DNA of 64,000 bases from Macrophomina tecta (lineage: Eukaryota; Ascomycota; Dothideomycetes; Botryosphaeriales; Botryosphaeriaceae): the NCBI GenBank assembly GCA_024180945.1, contig JAKSGN010000021.1, positions 558,001-622,000 of the forward strand, written 5' to 3'. Position 1 is the first letter of the stretch, and every line of letters starts with the position of its first letter. Positions 35,059 to 47,464 of this stretch are shown piece after piece. Below the pieces are notes generated by a model. It did not search any database. It saw only the letters and a program-made list of their open reading frames with translations, and was not told the origin of the DNA. The position numbers and the translations under genes are program-made.

Positions 35059-38000
35059 ATGGCATCAATGTCGTCCGCGACTCCACAGTCCGAGGCTACG
35101 AACCCAGCGGTGAGTAGTTTCGCCCTCGATTGCCCTGTCAGGACATTGGGAACATGATTTGCGCAAGCCTGATCATCTCTCACGGCAGCTAACTCGAGCC
35201 TCAGTGTGATCTCTGTCACTCGCGGAAGGTACATACATCCTTGTTTGAATCATTCCCTTCCCGGCCGGACTGTGTTCGGTCTCATGAACAACGCTGTCTG
35301 AACTTGCAGGATTTTGCACGCTCGCTGACGGGATCTCCATGTACCAGGTAAAATGCGACCGAAACAATCCATGTGGTAACTGTTTGGATGCCAACGTCTC
35401 ATGCAAACGGGTCCGGTCGAAACAGCCTCAACCTCGGAACAAGCCATCGCAGAAGCCAACGTGAGTTGCCGGCCCATAGCGACTTGAGCACGACTTAGCT
35501 GACTCGGCTGTCGTAACTGAAGTCAGGAGCAAGTCAAGCGGCTGGCGGACCGGGTCGCGTATCTGGAAGATTTGGTTCAATCCGATGATATGCCACGCCC
35601 GGTATCCACAGCACACAGTGCTGGATCTGTTGATAGTCACAGGGCAACTTCACGAGAGAAAGACCAGGCTACAACACCAAGTAGCGTCAGGCTTACTGCC
35701 TCCGAGCCCGACGCCCTCCGGAAGCGAAGTCGCTCCGTGGGATCCAAGGATGAAACTTCTAAGAAACGGAGGCTTGAAGCGGCGTTCAGCCCCTTGGAAA
35801 GCATACGGCCTATGAGCACGCCGCAGTCACCATCCACGGTTGAGGCTCAGTCATACATCCAAGAAGAGCTCGAAGCCGCAAAAGACCTCAGCAGCACACG
35901 ACGCACTGTCCTCCGGTCTATCGGAGAATTGATCAATCAACTTCACGGGAGAGTCAAGGTAAACATCGGAGCGCGGCCCGGCTTCAATTGCAGCGGGACT
36001 ATCCTGCAAGACATTGACTACCCACCGATTGAATTCCTTTACTGGATGCTAAGAGGTGAGAGCTCTCCCTTTGGGTCAACCACAACGTTGCTGATTGCAT
36101 GACAGAAATTAGGAGCAACAGCCTTGGGTTCCATGTGTCGTATTTTTTCAAGCATGTCTCAACCAGATCACTGGAGAAGATGGGTATCGCTCTAGTGCAC
36201 CAACAAGAAGACCAAGAGACCCTTCTTCTTTATTCAATATGTGTCAACTCTCTCGCCGCCAAATTCCTCAACACCATCATCTCCGAGGAAAGCGATGCCG
36301 AGATGTCCCATGAAATCCGTACGGCCATGGCAAAATACACAGCCAGTGCGGAGCTCGCCATGAGTCGCATTCCTCTTCTAGCTTCCCCATCCCTCACTCT
36401 GCTCCAAGCGCTTCTGTGCAGTGTATGTAACTCATCTACGACCGCTTATCTGGCATTACCTAATCGGATCGTTTGCAGGCTTTCATCTGCCAAGGTCAAG
36501 GAGACACTGCAGCCTGTTGGTCGTTCACATCCGCTGCTTGCAAGACGTGCATGGACTTAGGTCTACACACAGGCCGTGGTAACTTCTATGACCCACAGAC
36601 CGAAGACAACGAGCTGTACTATTGCTTCGTATGGTGCTACATGCTCGACAAGAGCTTCTCCATGAATCTGAGCCGCCGTACATGTCTTTTGGATACGGAC
36701 CTCATCAAGCCCACAGAATCGATATGGGCGCATGCGCCTGTAAATTTACTGACCATCTATCTTGAACTGGCCCGGATACAGTCCGTTGTAGTGTTTGATC
36801 TCAACCACAGAGCTCCTATAGAGGACAGCACCGAGCAATACCAGAAATCGGCCCTCACAGGCAAGCTTATCCAGCAAATGCAGGATTTCAAGAAAGAATT
36901 AGACGGGGTATGTTCTGCTCACACAATCGCATCCTACCTAAAAAGGAATTACGCGCTGTGGACCTGACAAGTACAGATGAGAAAATTACCAGAAAGGTTC
37001 CGCGGTCTGTATATGGAAAGCGAGTTGCAGGCCCTTGAGTTCTCCTACTGGTCTGTTATGACAGCAATTCGGCGTTGCGAGCGTGCCAGCCGAGACAGCA
37101 AGACATCAGTCGGTGAGAACTGCCTTGAGGCCGCTCGGTCTGCCATATTATCCTTGCGGTTGCTGCAAAGGTCTCAGCCACTGAGCAACGGAGGCACGAA
37201 GATGAGCTTCGTTAACTGGTAGGCCCTAAACTGCACGAAGACAACCAAGTCTCAGTCCCGCCCACTTACAGAGCCTTTTCAATAGGACGCTACTCTTCTA
37301 CCCACTCACAGCTTTCTTCTGCCTCTTCTGCAATGTCGTTGCAACCTCGAACCGCTCCGATTTCACTCTGATGAAGTCCATGGCCGATGAGCTCTCCGAA
37401 CTGGCCGCCCGCAGCGCATCCATCGAGCGCCTGCACCGCCTTTTCACCGTCTTCCTCAGCCTCGCCGAGCCCCTCCTGGACGAGGACATGGACGAGGGCG
37501 ATGCCACGCCGAGCCGCCACCGAAGCGGACACCGCCGCCAGCGAAATAGTCACGGCCAAGCCCTCGACATGTACATGAAACTCAAAGAATCGGGCAGCAA
37601 GCCGAGTTCTACCAACGTCATCTCCACTCGCTCCCGCAAACAGAAAAAACTCACATCCAATCCGCTATCGTCAACCTCCCATTCCAGCGCTACCGCCACG
37701 ACACAGCAACAGCAACAGCAGCCACCGCCCTGGGACATTGCTCCCTACACCAGCACATTCCACCTCTCCGACCTGGCCACCCCCGCGCCGAGCACGACGA
37801 ACAACTCTGGCGGTGGCGGCGTCCTAGCAACATCGACCATCTCGCCGTCGCCGGCTCCGTCGAGCTTGTCGCACGCCTCCGTCGCGCCGGGGTCGTACGC
37901 CATGAACTTCTCGCTGCCGCCCGAGGCGACCGCGCCACCTGGGTGCGCCGACGTCCCGTTTTGGGAGCTGTTTGATGTGCAGCCGAGTTTGGATTGGTTG

Positions 38001-38078
38001 GACGTCGATTTGGGTGAGGTGGTGAGGGAGGGAGATGGGCTGGGTGGTGGTGGCGGCGGGATGCTTGGGGACAGATGA
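35059..38078 (+). CDS. Zn2Cys6 transcription factor with fungal-specific regulatory domain
   Basis: Eight exons, join(35059..35109, 35205..35228, 35348..35460, 35523..36055, 36106..36422, 36479..36907, 36977..37218, 37286..38078), 833 aa. The zinc cluster is Cys 18, 21, 28, 34, 37 and 44 (CDLCHSRKVKCDRNNPCGNC, then CLDANVSCKR), pieced together from three exons of which one is 24 nt. A short coiled coil follows (QVKRLADRVAYLEDLVQS), then a basic nuclear-signal-like RKRSRS and KKRRLE, and the middle homology region with QGDTAACWSFTSAACKTCMDLGLH and DNELYYCFVWCYMLDKSFSMNLSRRTCLL. The C-terminus is disordered with a QQQQQ run and ends acidic, a likely activation region. Targets are unknown. Confidence 0.9.
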
Positions 38079-40127
38079 CAGCGTGGGCGAGATTTTGGGT
38101 GGGATAGGGGGCGCTGGCGTCTGGATTTTGGTGGATCAGAATGCCCGGACGGATTATGGGAGCTGAGCGCGCTGTGCTGGCGCAGGTTTTACGCGGTGTC
38201 CCTTGGTTGTGCGGATCCCTTGTGGGTGATTCTTTTTTTATATATATTTGTTCTATGTGATATTGTCGGATCAGCTTACGCACAACCAGATCTGTCAGCC
38301 TTGCAGCCCTCTCCAGAAGCGTAATGTCAAGCTCAACCTTCTGCGCCTGTGTTTGTCAGCGAACAAATGAATATCTCGTAGCTTCATACCCGATTCGGTG
38401 TGGTCCTGCCTCAGGCAGAGCGGCAGCTCAACCCAACGACCACACACCCCGATCCTTCATAAGTAATACTCCTTGCCGCAGCCAATGGATACTCAATCAC
38501 CACACAATGACACATCACTTACAGTTTCCTTTTCCAAAATTCAAATCTCCGGCGCAACCATCGTTGCCAAGCACGGACCAGTCTACGCGGACAATACTCA
38601 CTTCCACCACCCCTCCACCTCCCTCCCGACCAACCACGACAGGGCCGCACAGGCGAGAGCCCTCTTCCGATGCTCGATCCGAGCCCATCAAGCTTTGCTC
38701 CGAAGTTTCCTATCTTCCCTAGAAAGCCAAGAGGCACAAGAAATCCCGACGGTCGGACAACCAGCCCTGCTTCGGGCGAGGCCCTGGCGCACGCGTCCGA
38801 ATCCGGGCAGTGCCTACGCTTTCGCGCCAAAGAAGGGCAACCGTGCATAAACAGCGTTCATCAAGGGTTCTTTAGGGTTCTTCCGGCGCGGTGCGGACCG
38901 CAGCAGGTATTCTGTGGGAAGATGGGGATCGAAGGGGGCGATATGCTTATTTGGACGACGGTGGAGGCGTGGTTGCTGGGGTGGAACTGGGGCAGAAGTG
39001 TTGATTGCGGGGAGGGCAGTGCCGCGCCGTGATATCACTGCTCCCAGAGCGCGTTGGTGGCCTACGAGCGCATATCCGGGAAGTTTCTGGTACGCTTCCA
39101 TTGCAGTCGATGGCGAGAGGCGCGAATCGTTATCGCGGCATTGGAAACTGCCGGCCTTGCTGCCTCTCGCTGTTGATGCGCCTCGTCCATACCAGCAAAC
39201 ACACTTGGGTCTCTGTGCTATTCCTTTCTACAGCTTTCGATTATATTTTTTTTTTCTCAACCACTATCGTTTTGGTATTGACCTCAAATGTCATGGAGTC
39301 GATCGTGCCACGGCGGTAATGACGAACAGCAACCGATAGTCTGCAGTATTTACGGGCCACGACCTCTCTGGTGCGTGAAAGGACCGGATCCACAAAACCC
39401 AGTCAATAAGTTCTTGACCCGGGACAGAGGCAGTGCTCACGATTGCTGAGCCCCATAATAAATGATCTGAGTGCAAGGTGGCATGGGTTGCAAGAAAAGA
39501 CTGACAACCGCTTTTTGGATTCGCTCTGCCGAATCGAGAATAGCGCTGACCCTGTGAGCCCGGCAGCACTCTTGTTCTTCTTCTTCAATTATCACCACCA
39601 CTTACTCCGCCCTGTCCTCTTCCTTCCCCACCGCCGCAGTGAGCCTTCCGGCTGCGGTGCTCCATCTTCGAAAGTAAACCTCAAGAGGTGCTGATGAGGC
39701 CGCCTGTCAAGGCCCACTATCGCTTCACGCCATCAGAGGTCACCACTGCTCCACTTGACCAAGGCCGATGAGTGATGAACCGGTGTGATATACGCCTGCT
39801 TCGAGGAAGCCCATAAGTTCACACAGAGCAGAACAACCGAAGCCACACGAGCTGGCAACTCTGACGATTGACGTCGAAAACTTCTTTGGACGCAAGACGT
39901 GTGGAACACAGGACGAGCCTGTGTGCTACCGGTCGGGGCAGGTGCGTTGACCACGAGATCCCAGCTACTCTGCATTAATGACATAGTTTCACAGCAGTTT
40001 CATCCGAAGCATCTATACATGCAGGGAGAACAGTGTAGCGTCCAAAATCATTATTTCATTACATCCCCAATACGTCATTATGTAGAATCGAGCGATTAAC
40101 TACTTCTTCCCTGTCCATTGAAGTCCT
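38079..40127. other. Intergenic, tail-to-tail
   Basis: 2.05 kb between the transcription factor and the GH3 gene, which converge. One 121-codon frame (38485-38850) starts with ATG but has no recognisable domain. T-rich tracts occur at about 38229-38250 and 39244-39256. No RNA gene seen. Confidence 0.5.
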
Positions 40128-43100
40128 TCAGATATCCAATTCCGCCGACAGAGGCAAGTTCCTCGACGAGCTACCCACATACACCGTCTTGGGGTATTCA
40201 GTAATGACCCAGTTCTGGCTGACGGTGTCCCAGTTGCTCAGGTCCCTCCTGGTGACATCGACGCCAAAGGTGGCGGTGGCGCCCGGAGCGATGGTGTAGC
40301 GCTCGAAGCCGCGGAGCTGGACGACGGGGTCATTGGGGCCGCCGAGCGAGACGTACAGCTGGGGCACCTCGTCACCCTCAACGTCGCCCGTGTTGGTGAC
40401 GGTGGCGGTGACGGTGAAGAGGACGTCGTAAAGAGCGGGGTTACCGCCGGGCGCACCACCAGCAGCGATCTTGGGCTGCGGGGAGCCGTCAAGGGCGCCC
40501 TCGGGGATGTAGGAGTCGTTGGGGAGGCCGTACTCGACCTCAGAGTCGTTGTTGGCCTCGGCGGCATCGGTCGAGTTGAGATAGGGGTAGATGTAGCCGG
40601 AGACGGGAGTGATCTCGGGCGGGAACTGGTAGTCGGCGAGGTCGGTGCTGAAGTTGCCCAGGATGGGTGCGGCGGAAGTGTTGCCGGTGTTGGGCGTGTA
40701 GTCGGCGACGGTGTGCTTGACGACCTTGATGTCCGAGTAGGAGAAGGTAGTGTAGGACAGACCGAAACCGAACTCGTAGATGGGGGTCACGTTGCGCTTG
40801 TCGAAGCCACGGTAGTCGATGAAGACACCCTCCTTGAAGTTGTCCTGGGGAGCGTTCTCCCCATTGTTGGGCTCGTACAGGAGCTCGGTGCCATAGTCCT
40901 CACGCTTGGCGCCGAACGTGAAGGGAAGCTTGGCACCAGGGTTGACGCGGCCGTAAAGGATGTCGGCAAGAGCATTACCAGACTGCTCGCCAGGGAGACC
41001 GGCCCAGATCAGGGCAGTCACGTTGGGGTTGTCGTTGAAGGCACCAAGCTCGACGGGGCCGACGCTGTGGATGACGACGATGGTGTTGTTGTTGACAGAG
41101 GTAACATTGCGGATCAGGGCCTCACCGTCGTGCCAGAGGGTGAGGTTGTTGCGGTCACCAATGTTGCCGTCGAAGTTGATGTAACCCTCGCCGCTGTCGG
41201 AGTTGACAAAGACGATGGCGTGGCTGACCTGCGCAGCAAGAGCGAAGATCCTGTCGTAGTTCCAGTCATCGGTGACCCAGTCAATGACGCCGTTGTTCTC
41301 AATAACCTCGTTAGAGATGGCAGTAAGCGGCGAGACGAGGTAAGGGAAGTTGGCAGTTCCGGACCCCCAACCCATAGCGAGGGTACCGTTGGTGCATCCG
41401 CGGTCATCGCAGCCGTTGGGGCCAGACAGGGAGTCGCCAGCATCACTGCCGAAGACACTAATGAACTTCTCCTTGCCGGTAAGAGGGAGAGTGCCGTCGA
41501 CGTTCTTGAGGAGGACGGTGGACTTGGCAGCAGCATCGCGGATGTTCTTAGCGTGGTTGGCACGGACGTTGACGTGCTGGTTGACAAGGCCATAGTTGGC
41601 CTCACCGCCGGCGTTAGCATAGCCATAGGTGTCCAGGGTCCAGGAGTTGAAGTTGGTCGGGCGGTAGTTCTTGTCGCGGTTGGCGAAGAAGTAGGCAGAC
41701 AGGATACGGGTGGCGGCATCGTCAATGCGCCACTCGGGAACGGTGCCGTTGATGACAGCAAGCGTCAGGTTGGCGCCCCAGAAGGCGTCGCCGGTGCTGA
41801 AGACGGTGTCACCAGGCATGGCCATGTCCATACCAGCCAAAGCGGAGCCAACACCAGAGTGCTGAGCTTGCCAATCGCTCATGACGAAACCTTGGAAGCC
41901 GAGCTCACCCTTGAGGATGTAGTTGAGCAGGTGGGAGTTCTGGCAGCCGTAGCTGTTGTTGATCTGGTTGTAAGAGCACATGATGGCGCCAGTTCCGGCC
42001 TTGACCGCGTCGGCGAAGGGCCAGAGGTAAAGCTCGTGCAGGGTGACGTCGTCGACGTTGGAACTCAGAGACTCGGTGATGTTGACTCCAAACCCCTTGG
42101 CCTCCGGCGCCTGACGGAAGTGCTCCTGCTCGTTGACGATGTAGTGCTTGGTGCAGGCAATAACACCGGCGTCCTGGATACCCTTGATGGTCTCGGCAAC
42201 AGCGATACCAGAGAGGGCCGGGTCGGGGCTGAAACCCTCCCAGTTGCGGCCGCCTGTGGGAGTGCGCCCCAGGGGACCAACGACGGGCCCAAGGAGCACG
42301 TCAATGCCCTTGCCGGCAAATTCGGAGCCCATGTCGTGGCCGCGCTGGTACCAGAGACGGCGGTCAAAAGATGCGGCGACGGTTCCGCCCGAGGTGAAGG
42401 CGGAGTTGTAGTCGGCTGTTGCATGGTTAGGAAGCTGATAGATGTTACCGGGGAGGGGCTGGCATACCGAAGCGGATACCAGTGGGCGAGTCCTGCATGC
42501 ACAGCGAGTGCAGGCCAAGGCGCGGCACGGAACCAACATTGCCAACACATGGGCCGCCCTCCCAACTGTCAATGGATCAGCAGAGGTCGCAGAAATGGGG
42601 GCAAGGAGGTAGTTGCATACCCAACACCCGTGGTCAGGTTGACCTTCTCAAGCAGGGTCATCTGCTTGACGAATTCCTGAGCCTTGGCGTGGGCATGGGC
42701 CCACTCGCCAGTGCCCTCAGCCCATGGCGAAGGGTAGTATGGCGGGGAGGTGGCACCCCAGAGAGCGTCGTCGGGGCTGGAGTCGTTGAGGGCCTATGGA
42801 CAGTTTAGCGATGGCCAGTCTGAGCAAGGCGCTGGCTCGAGCGCGAGCAGGTGCTTGCGGGGGAACTTTGCAGAAACAATTGCAAGGGACGTGACGGGAA
42901 CGAAGCCCCGGCGCCGGCAGACGAGTCGTAGTGGCGTCTTTGACTGCGTGGAGCGCTCGCAAAGACAGGGCGGAAAGCTTCCGTCACAATGCACGATTGC
43001 AGGAGGACGCGAGCGTATGGAGGGCGGAGGAGCTTCGACGCGGTCGAATGGCCCCACGGGATTGGAGGGACATGCTGGTGCATGGTTGGAAAGGGAGAGT

Positions 43101-43236
43101 GGAGGTGGACGGGAGAGAGAGTGTGGTGTCGTGGGTGCGGTGGTCGGTGCGGACGGGAGCAAACAGCAGGAACGCGTACCTGGGAAGCCACAAGTGGCGC
43201 GGCGGCAAGAGCAGCAGTGGCCGTGGTGAAGCGCAT
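40128..43236 (-). CDS. Secreted GH3 beta-glucosidase
   Basis: Four exons, complement(40128..42415, 42468..42565, 42621..42793, 43180..43236), 871 aa. It hydrolyses beta-glucosides such as cellobiose outside the cell. Exon 1 encodes only a 19-residue signal peptide ([19 protein letters not shown]). The GH3 N-domain follows: [42 protein letters not shown], the [14 protein letters not shown] motif and the nucleophile Asp 290 in [13 protein letters not shown]. The C-domain has [21 protein letters not shown] and [15 protein letters not shown]; a fibronectin type III-like domain with DEVPQLYVS and QLRGFER closes it. Many NxT/S sites. The first intron is 386 nt, by far the longest of this gene. Length matches Aspergillus BglA-type enzymes. 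Confidence 0.96.
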
Positions 43237-46200
43237 GTTGACGGCAACGACGAGAGAAGCGGCTCCTGGCTGGGGAAACTGGGAGGGCGGCGGAGCAGGG
43301 AAATATTTATAAGGATTGCCAGGCAAGTCAATGACTTCAGCAGCGGCCAGGGTAGCTCTGCGGCCAGCGGGGAATCCATGCAGGCAACTGTTCCTGCTGA
43401 TCCTGCCCGCGGCCACCGCTCGCGCCGTGGACGAGCCGACTCCGCTGCTCACCTCTCGTCCAGATGGGGCTATCCGGCGCGCACTGTTCGCGCCAGCCGC
43501 GCCCTCTCCGCCGCCCAAAGACCCGCTCTGCCCTCCTCTCTCTCTCGCGCGCACTCTCTCGCCATCGAGCACCGCGCCCGGGGCCGGCAGCCGGCATCCC
43601 GCCAGACCGCCAGCAAGGTACGGCCAGGCTCTCTCCCTGTGGCCTTGGCTCTCCCCCAGCCCCATGAAACAGGTTCACTGCTGCTCCCGCCAGCCTTACC
43701 CGCGCCTTGTGTCTCTCTCTCTTTTTTCTTTTTTCTTTTTTTTTTTTTTTCGTCTCGCCCTCCCAGCTCTTGTCTTTTCCGCGTTGGTTCGCCCCGGCCC
43801 AATGCCCGCGCCACGGCCGGCCAAGCAGGCCGTGTCTTTGTCGCGCGGGCTGCGGGCTGGCCTGCACCGGCTCGAAGCAGCAATACCGCCGCCCTCCGCC
43901 TCTGGGAGCCCCAGAGATCGCTGGCTAAACATCGGCCGCTGCAAAGAAACTCTGGAGGTGTGGGGACGCCAGCCGACGCCTCTTCTCGTGCCTCAAGCCT
44001 CGCTCAAGCCGCGGAGCCCAGCCTGCCGTGCAACCTGGCGGACGCCAAACGAGCCCGTTGTCCGCGGGGCTGGCGTTACACCCCGTCGTCACATCTCTCG
44101 AAAGCAGCGAGGAAAGGTGGTGGCCCCGGACGCTGCAATTTGCACGCCCACACCGGCCTTTGCCTTCCCCTGCCTGGCCGGCCCCGGATTCGGCGCGCAC
44201 GACCCGCGAGCCCCATTCTTCTCCATGGCCGCGCGCGGCTCTTTCGCCAAACCGCTCGCCATCCCGCATCATGGTCGGCTGCCCTCACACTACCTCACCC
44301 CAACTGCCTCTCCAACACGAACCCGCCCACTGCGGGTCGGCAACACCTGTCGTCGCTTGGCAGCATCATGCCACCGCCCCCGCCGCCTTCCTCCGTCGCC
44401 GCCCCGTTCGTCATCCGGACGCCACGCCCGCGGCATTGCCGCTGACCGGGCATAGTGTGGTTTCCCCGCGGCGACTCCCGCAGCTTTCCTGTCGCGTCAG
44501 GTCCCCCCGAAATGACTTGCCGCGGGCTCGGCTGAACTCCGCTCCGCTCTGACTGACTCGCCGCCAGAAACTCCCTCCGTCGCTCGCGCAGGAAAAACGC
44601 CGTCCGTCGTGCGTGCCCTTCTAGAATCTCCCTAACCAATGTGCTTCAGTCCCTCACGCCGTCAGCTCCCAAGACGATCGTCCCGCCTTATTCGCAAAAT
44701 CCCGCACCACTTGATGATTATTAATTTAGGGCAGCCAGCACTCGCGAAGATACGCCGAGCGAAAGGGATGTCGCTGTTGCGGTGGGTGATTGCCGCTGTG
44801 GTCCTTGCATCGCCTCGTGCTTATTAACTCAGAACCCGCCGCTCTGCCACTGCCGCAGCTGCATTCCTCCCGTCTCGCGGCTGACGGTTGCCAAGACGTA
44901 TGGTCAAGGTAGAGTTTGCCGAGCCCTGCATGCCCGAATCCTTCGAGCTTAGGATCCCGGGTTTTGCATGGAGCACAAACAGCCTGCGCCATCTCTGCAT
45001 TTTGCTGTCCTTCCAAGCAGTCATCATGCGGTCTGCGCACCTTCACCCGCTCCAAAGTTTGCTGGTCGGTCCAGACCATCATTGGATCGTGTGCTTGGGT
45101 TAAGCTTATCTCTGTAACGGCATGTCTATTTCTATCTGCCGCTTGCTCGTCATCGCGTGGTCCTCATAAACTCAATATCCTTATTTCGCCCCGCACATTT
45201 CTAGACTATTCAATTACTACTACTTCCGCCTCACTAGACGAGATTACTTATCCTGTGTACTGCTCATGCGCAGTACCCTTCCAGAATATTGGATACTTCC
45301 TTGCAACCGTTGCGCGAACACCTTCGCATTGAAGCCTTCTCTTAGCGCCCGCTATCACGAGAGTAATCACGTGACTCTCAGCCGGAATACGAAAGCAGCA
45401 AATCTTCGATCGCCATCCTTTCATCCTCTAAACTTGGCCAACCACAGAGAGAACAGTCAGTGACTGTTCCACCACGGTAGCACATCTGAAGGAGAACTAA
45501 TTCCGGGAAGCTACGAAATGCGGAAAGCATTTATTGGCTTGTTCAATTGAGGGCTATCGTCTACCAGTGGCATCAATGTTCCGCTGTCCACGAGCGAGCA
45601 TCTTCTATATATTCCCCCGAGAACAAAACCTGGAATATCCACCACCGCTGCATCACCCCAAAACACAGAATAGGTACTCGCCCTCAATAATCAATAGGCT
45701 TGCCAATAAGCCACCAGGCTCCGGTGCCCGTTACTCGATCTCGAGCTGTGCTTCCTGCATACGCCACCAGGACCGCTTCAGATGATCTACCCAGACACAG
45801 ACCAGACACAGGAATTTTCGCTCTAGGGGAGCGGAGGCCGCTTGATGCAGATGTTTGAAACTACAAGACTGAGTGGTTGGGATTTCAGATTGGGTTGTGC
45901 ACGGTCTTCGGATCCGCCCCTTGTACTAGGGTGCAAGCACTTGCGCTATTGCTGTGAGCCTTTTTCTCCCAACAAGGCGCAATGTGCGCCTCGCTAAGAT
46001 GTCTCGAGTCTGTTGATATGGTCTTTGCTATTACGATCTTCACCATCGCAAGCGATCCCTCATACGTGGGCACGGTGTCAGATCGGCCGGAAAACGCGAA
46101 ACCGGCTTCTTGTGGCTCACATCCACGTACCTTCTCGAGCAAGTTCCACAACTACACTACCACTAGCGGCTTCATTTGTGATACTGGGAACTTTGGCTGG

Positions 46201-46246
46201 AACTGATAGTCGAGATTCCGTGCCGTCTGCGAGGCTCAAAAGCTCA
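43237..46246. other. 3.0-kb region upstream of GH3
   Basis: The first 1.4 kb is very GC-rich, pyrimidine-rich on the plus strand, with a T tract at about 43724-43750; long frames on both strands here are a GC effect and match no family. The second half (about 44650-46246) is AT-richer and ordinary. It must contain the GH3 promoter and the 3' flank of the next gene. No tRNA, repeat or convincing exon chain found. Confidence 0.5.
43304..43311 (-). promoter_or_regulatory. TATA box of the GH3 gene
   Basis: TATAAATA on the minus strand, 68 bp before the beta-glucosidase ATG. Confidence 0.55.
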
Positions 46247-46847
46247 TCAGGCCGGGATCTTCGTCCCGTCCTCGCATATCCAGCAGTTCCCCTGCGGGAA
46301 CCAACTGCAGTATGTCTGTCTGGACTCGTCCCAATGCCAGGTCGACTGCTCCTGCTTGAACTGGGCATACTGGGCGCAGAACTGGCCCACAGCACACTCC
46401 AACTCTTTGAGCCTGTCTCCCAGCTCTTCAGCAGCGTTGCGCGGGTTCAGGTGGTCGAACAGATGCTCAAAAGTCCCATCGCTCTCGGCGACCGCGGTCG
46501 TCTTGGTGCATCCGAAGTGCGGAAAGTCGGTGGTCAGGCGCCACCCGCTGCAGTATTCCGCGAGACGCTTGTTCAGGGCACGAATACGGTGCACGTAGTC
46601 AACGTACTGGGAGTGCTGCTCGTTGCTGCTGCGTCAACGACTCGTCCGTAGCCGGGCATGCACCAGCATTCCGAAAGCAAGGAACCCGGCTTACCTGCTC
46701 CAAGCCTTTCGAGCCGATCAACATCCCAGCGCGCAATGCCTCGTTCGCAGTCGCGAGTTTCGCCGCACCAAGAGACAGCCCAAACGACTCCGAGTCTCTC
46801 TTGCTGGCAATCGGGGGCCTTATCTCTGCTTTTCTCTCCAGTGCCAT
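46247..46847 (-). CDS. Unrecognised protein, possibly lacking upstream exons
   Basis: Two exons, complement(46247..46615, 46695..46847), 173 aa as drawn. I do not recognise the family. It is helical and charged, with GLSLGAAKLATANEALRAGML, HSQYVDYVHRIRALNKRLAEY and ELGDRLKELECAVGQF, and a C-terminal Cys/Trp-rich part (TYCSWFPQGNCWICEDGTK). Upstream of the ATG the same frame stays open for seven codons (TTFALFD) back to a good acceptor (CATCCAG preceded by a pyrimidine tract), so the true start may lie in an exon within 46860-47150. The fold vaguely recalls fungal HeLo-type N-termini, but I would not assign it. The intron is 79 nt; one acceptor 3 nt earlier is also usable. Confidence 0.5.
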
Positions 46848-47464
46848 GTCGAATAGCGCGAAGGTCGTCTGGATGAGTGATCGTCACAGAACGACCGGGA
46901 AAAGATGGCGGCAGAAAAGCCTTCGAAGCGACTCCCTAGTTTATCCAGTCTGTAGGGACCTTTTGGGATGCGGCTGTGGGTGTCTGCGCTGGCTTCGCCA
47001 TGCGGGCTAGGCTTGTCAGCAGCCACACCACCCACGACGTGGAGGTTGCTGTAAGGCTGCGAATTTGCGCTGTGTAGCCTACAAGTGAAGGCCATCCCTG
47101 CCGTGGATCAACTCCATTGGGCAATCGCTTCTCCCCACGCATAATCGCCTAGTGTGCATCTACGTCCAATCAGTTGTTTTCCGTCTCAGACCACTCCGTG
47201 ACTGGTCCCCATCTCTTTATGATCATGTCAAAAACCAATATGATCAAGAGTTTTTGTTCTCTTTTTACATCATCTGGTTCTCGGATTGACATTCTGTCCA
47301 GAATGACGCGGACGCCATTCAAATCCGGTCTTCATCTATGAAATTTATCATTTACGCTCGTTATGGCCGAAAGTGCTATTACAATCCTTTTCGCACACCA
47401 CCACCTCAAACCGAAAAAAAAAGGAGAGAAAGAGAATCGAAACAGCTCCTCCGCCACCCAACTC
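46848..47464. other. Spacer with possible missing 5' exons
   Basis: 617 bp between the unrecognised gene and the PhyH gene, both on the minus strand. The right half is AT-rich. The left half may hold the upstream exon or exons of the 46247-46847 gene, but I could not settle a start. Confidence 0.4.

Noticed and set aside
36977..37222. Stop of the zinc-cluster protein at 37220-37222
   Set aside because: The TAG lies at a GT donor (37219), and splicing to 37286 continues the regulatory domain in frame.
38485..38850. 121-codon ATG frame after the zinc-cluster gene
   Set aside because: No signal peptide, domain or intron signals; too little support to call a gene.
40713..42680. 655-codon frame antisense to the GH3 gene
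   Set aside because: It mirrors the beta-glucosidase coding frame, a known effect of strong third-base bias; its translation is a low-complexity Val/Asp/Gly-rich sequence without domains.
42931..44445. 504-codon plus-strand frame upstream of GH3
   Set aside because: It overlaps the GH3 signal-peptide exon and its TATA box, is low in complexity and arises from high GC content.
47310..47330. TTCAAATCC motif as a tRNA B box
   Set aside because: Flanking bases do not pair as a T stem and no other tRNA arms are found.
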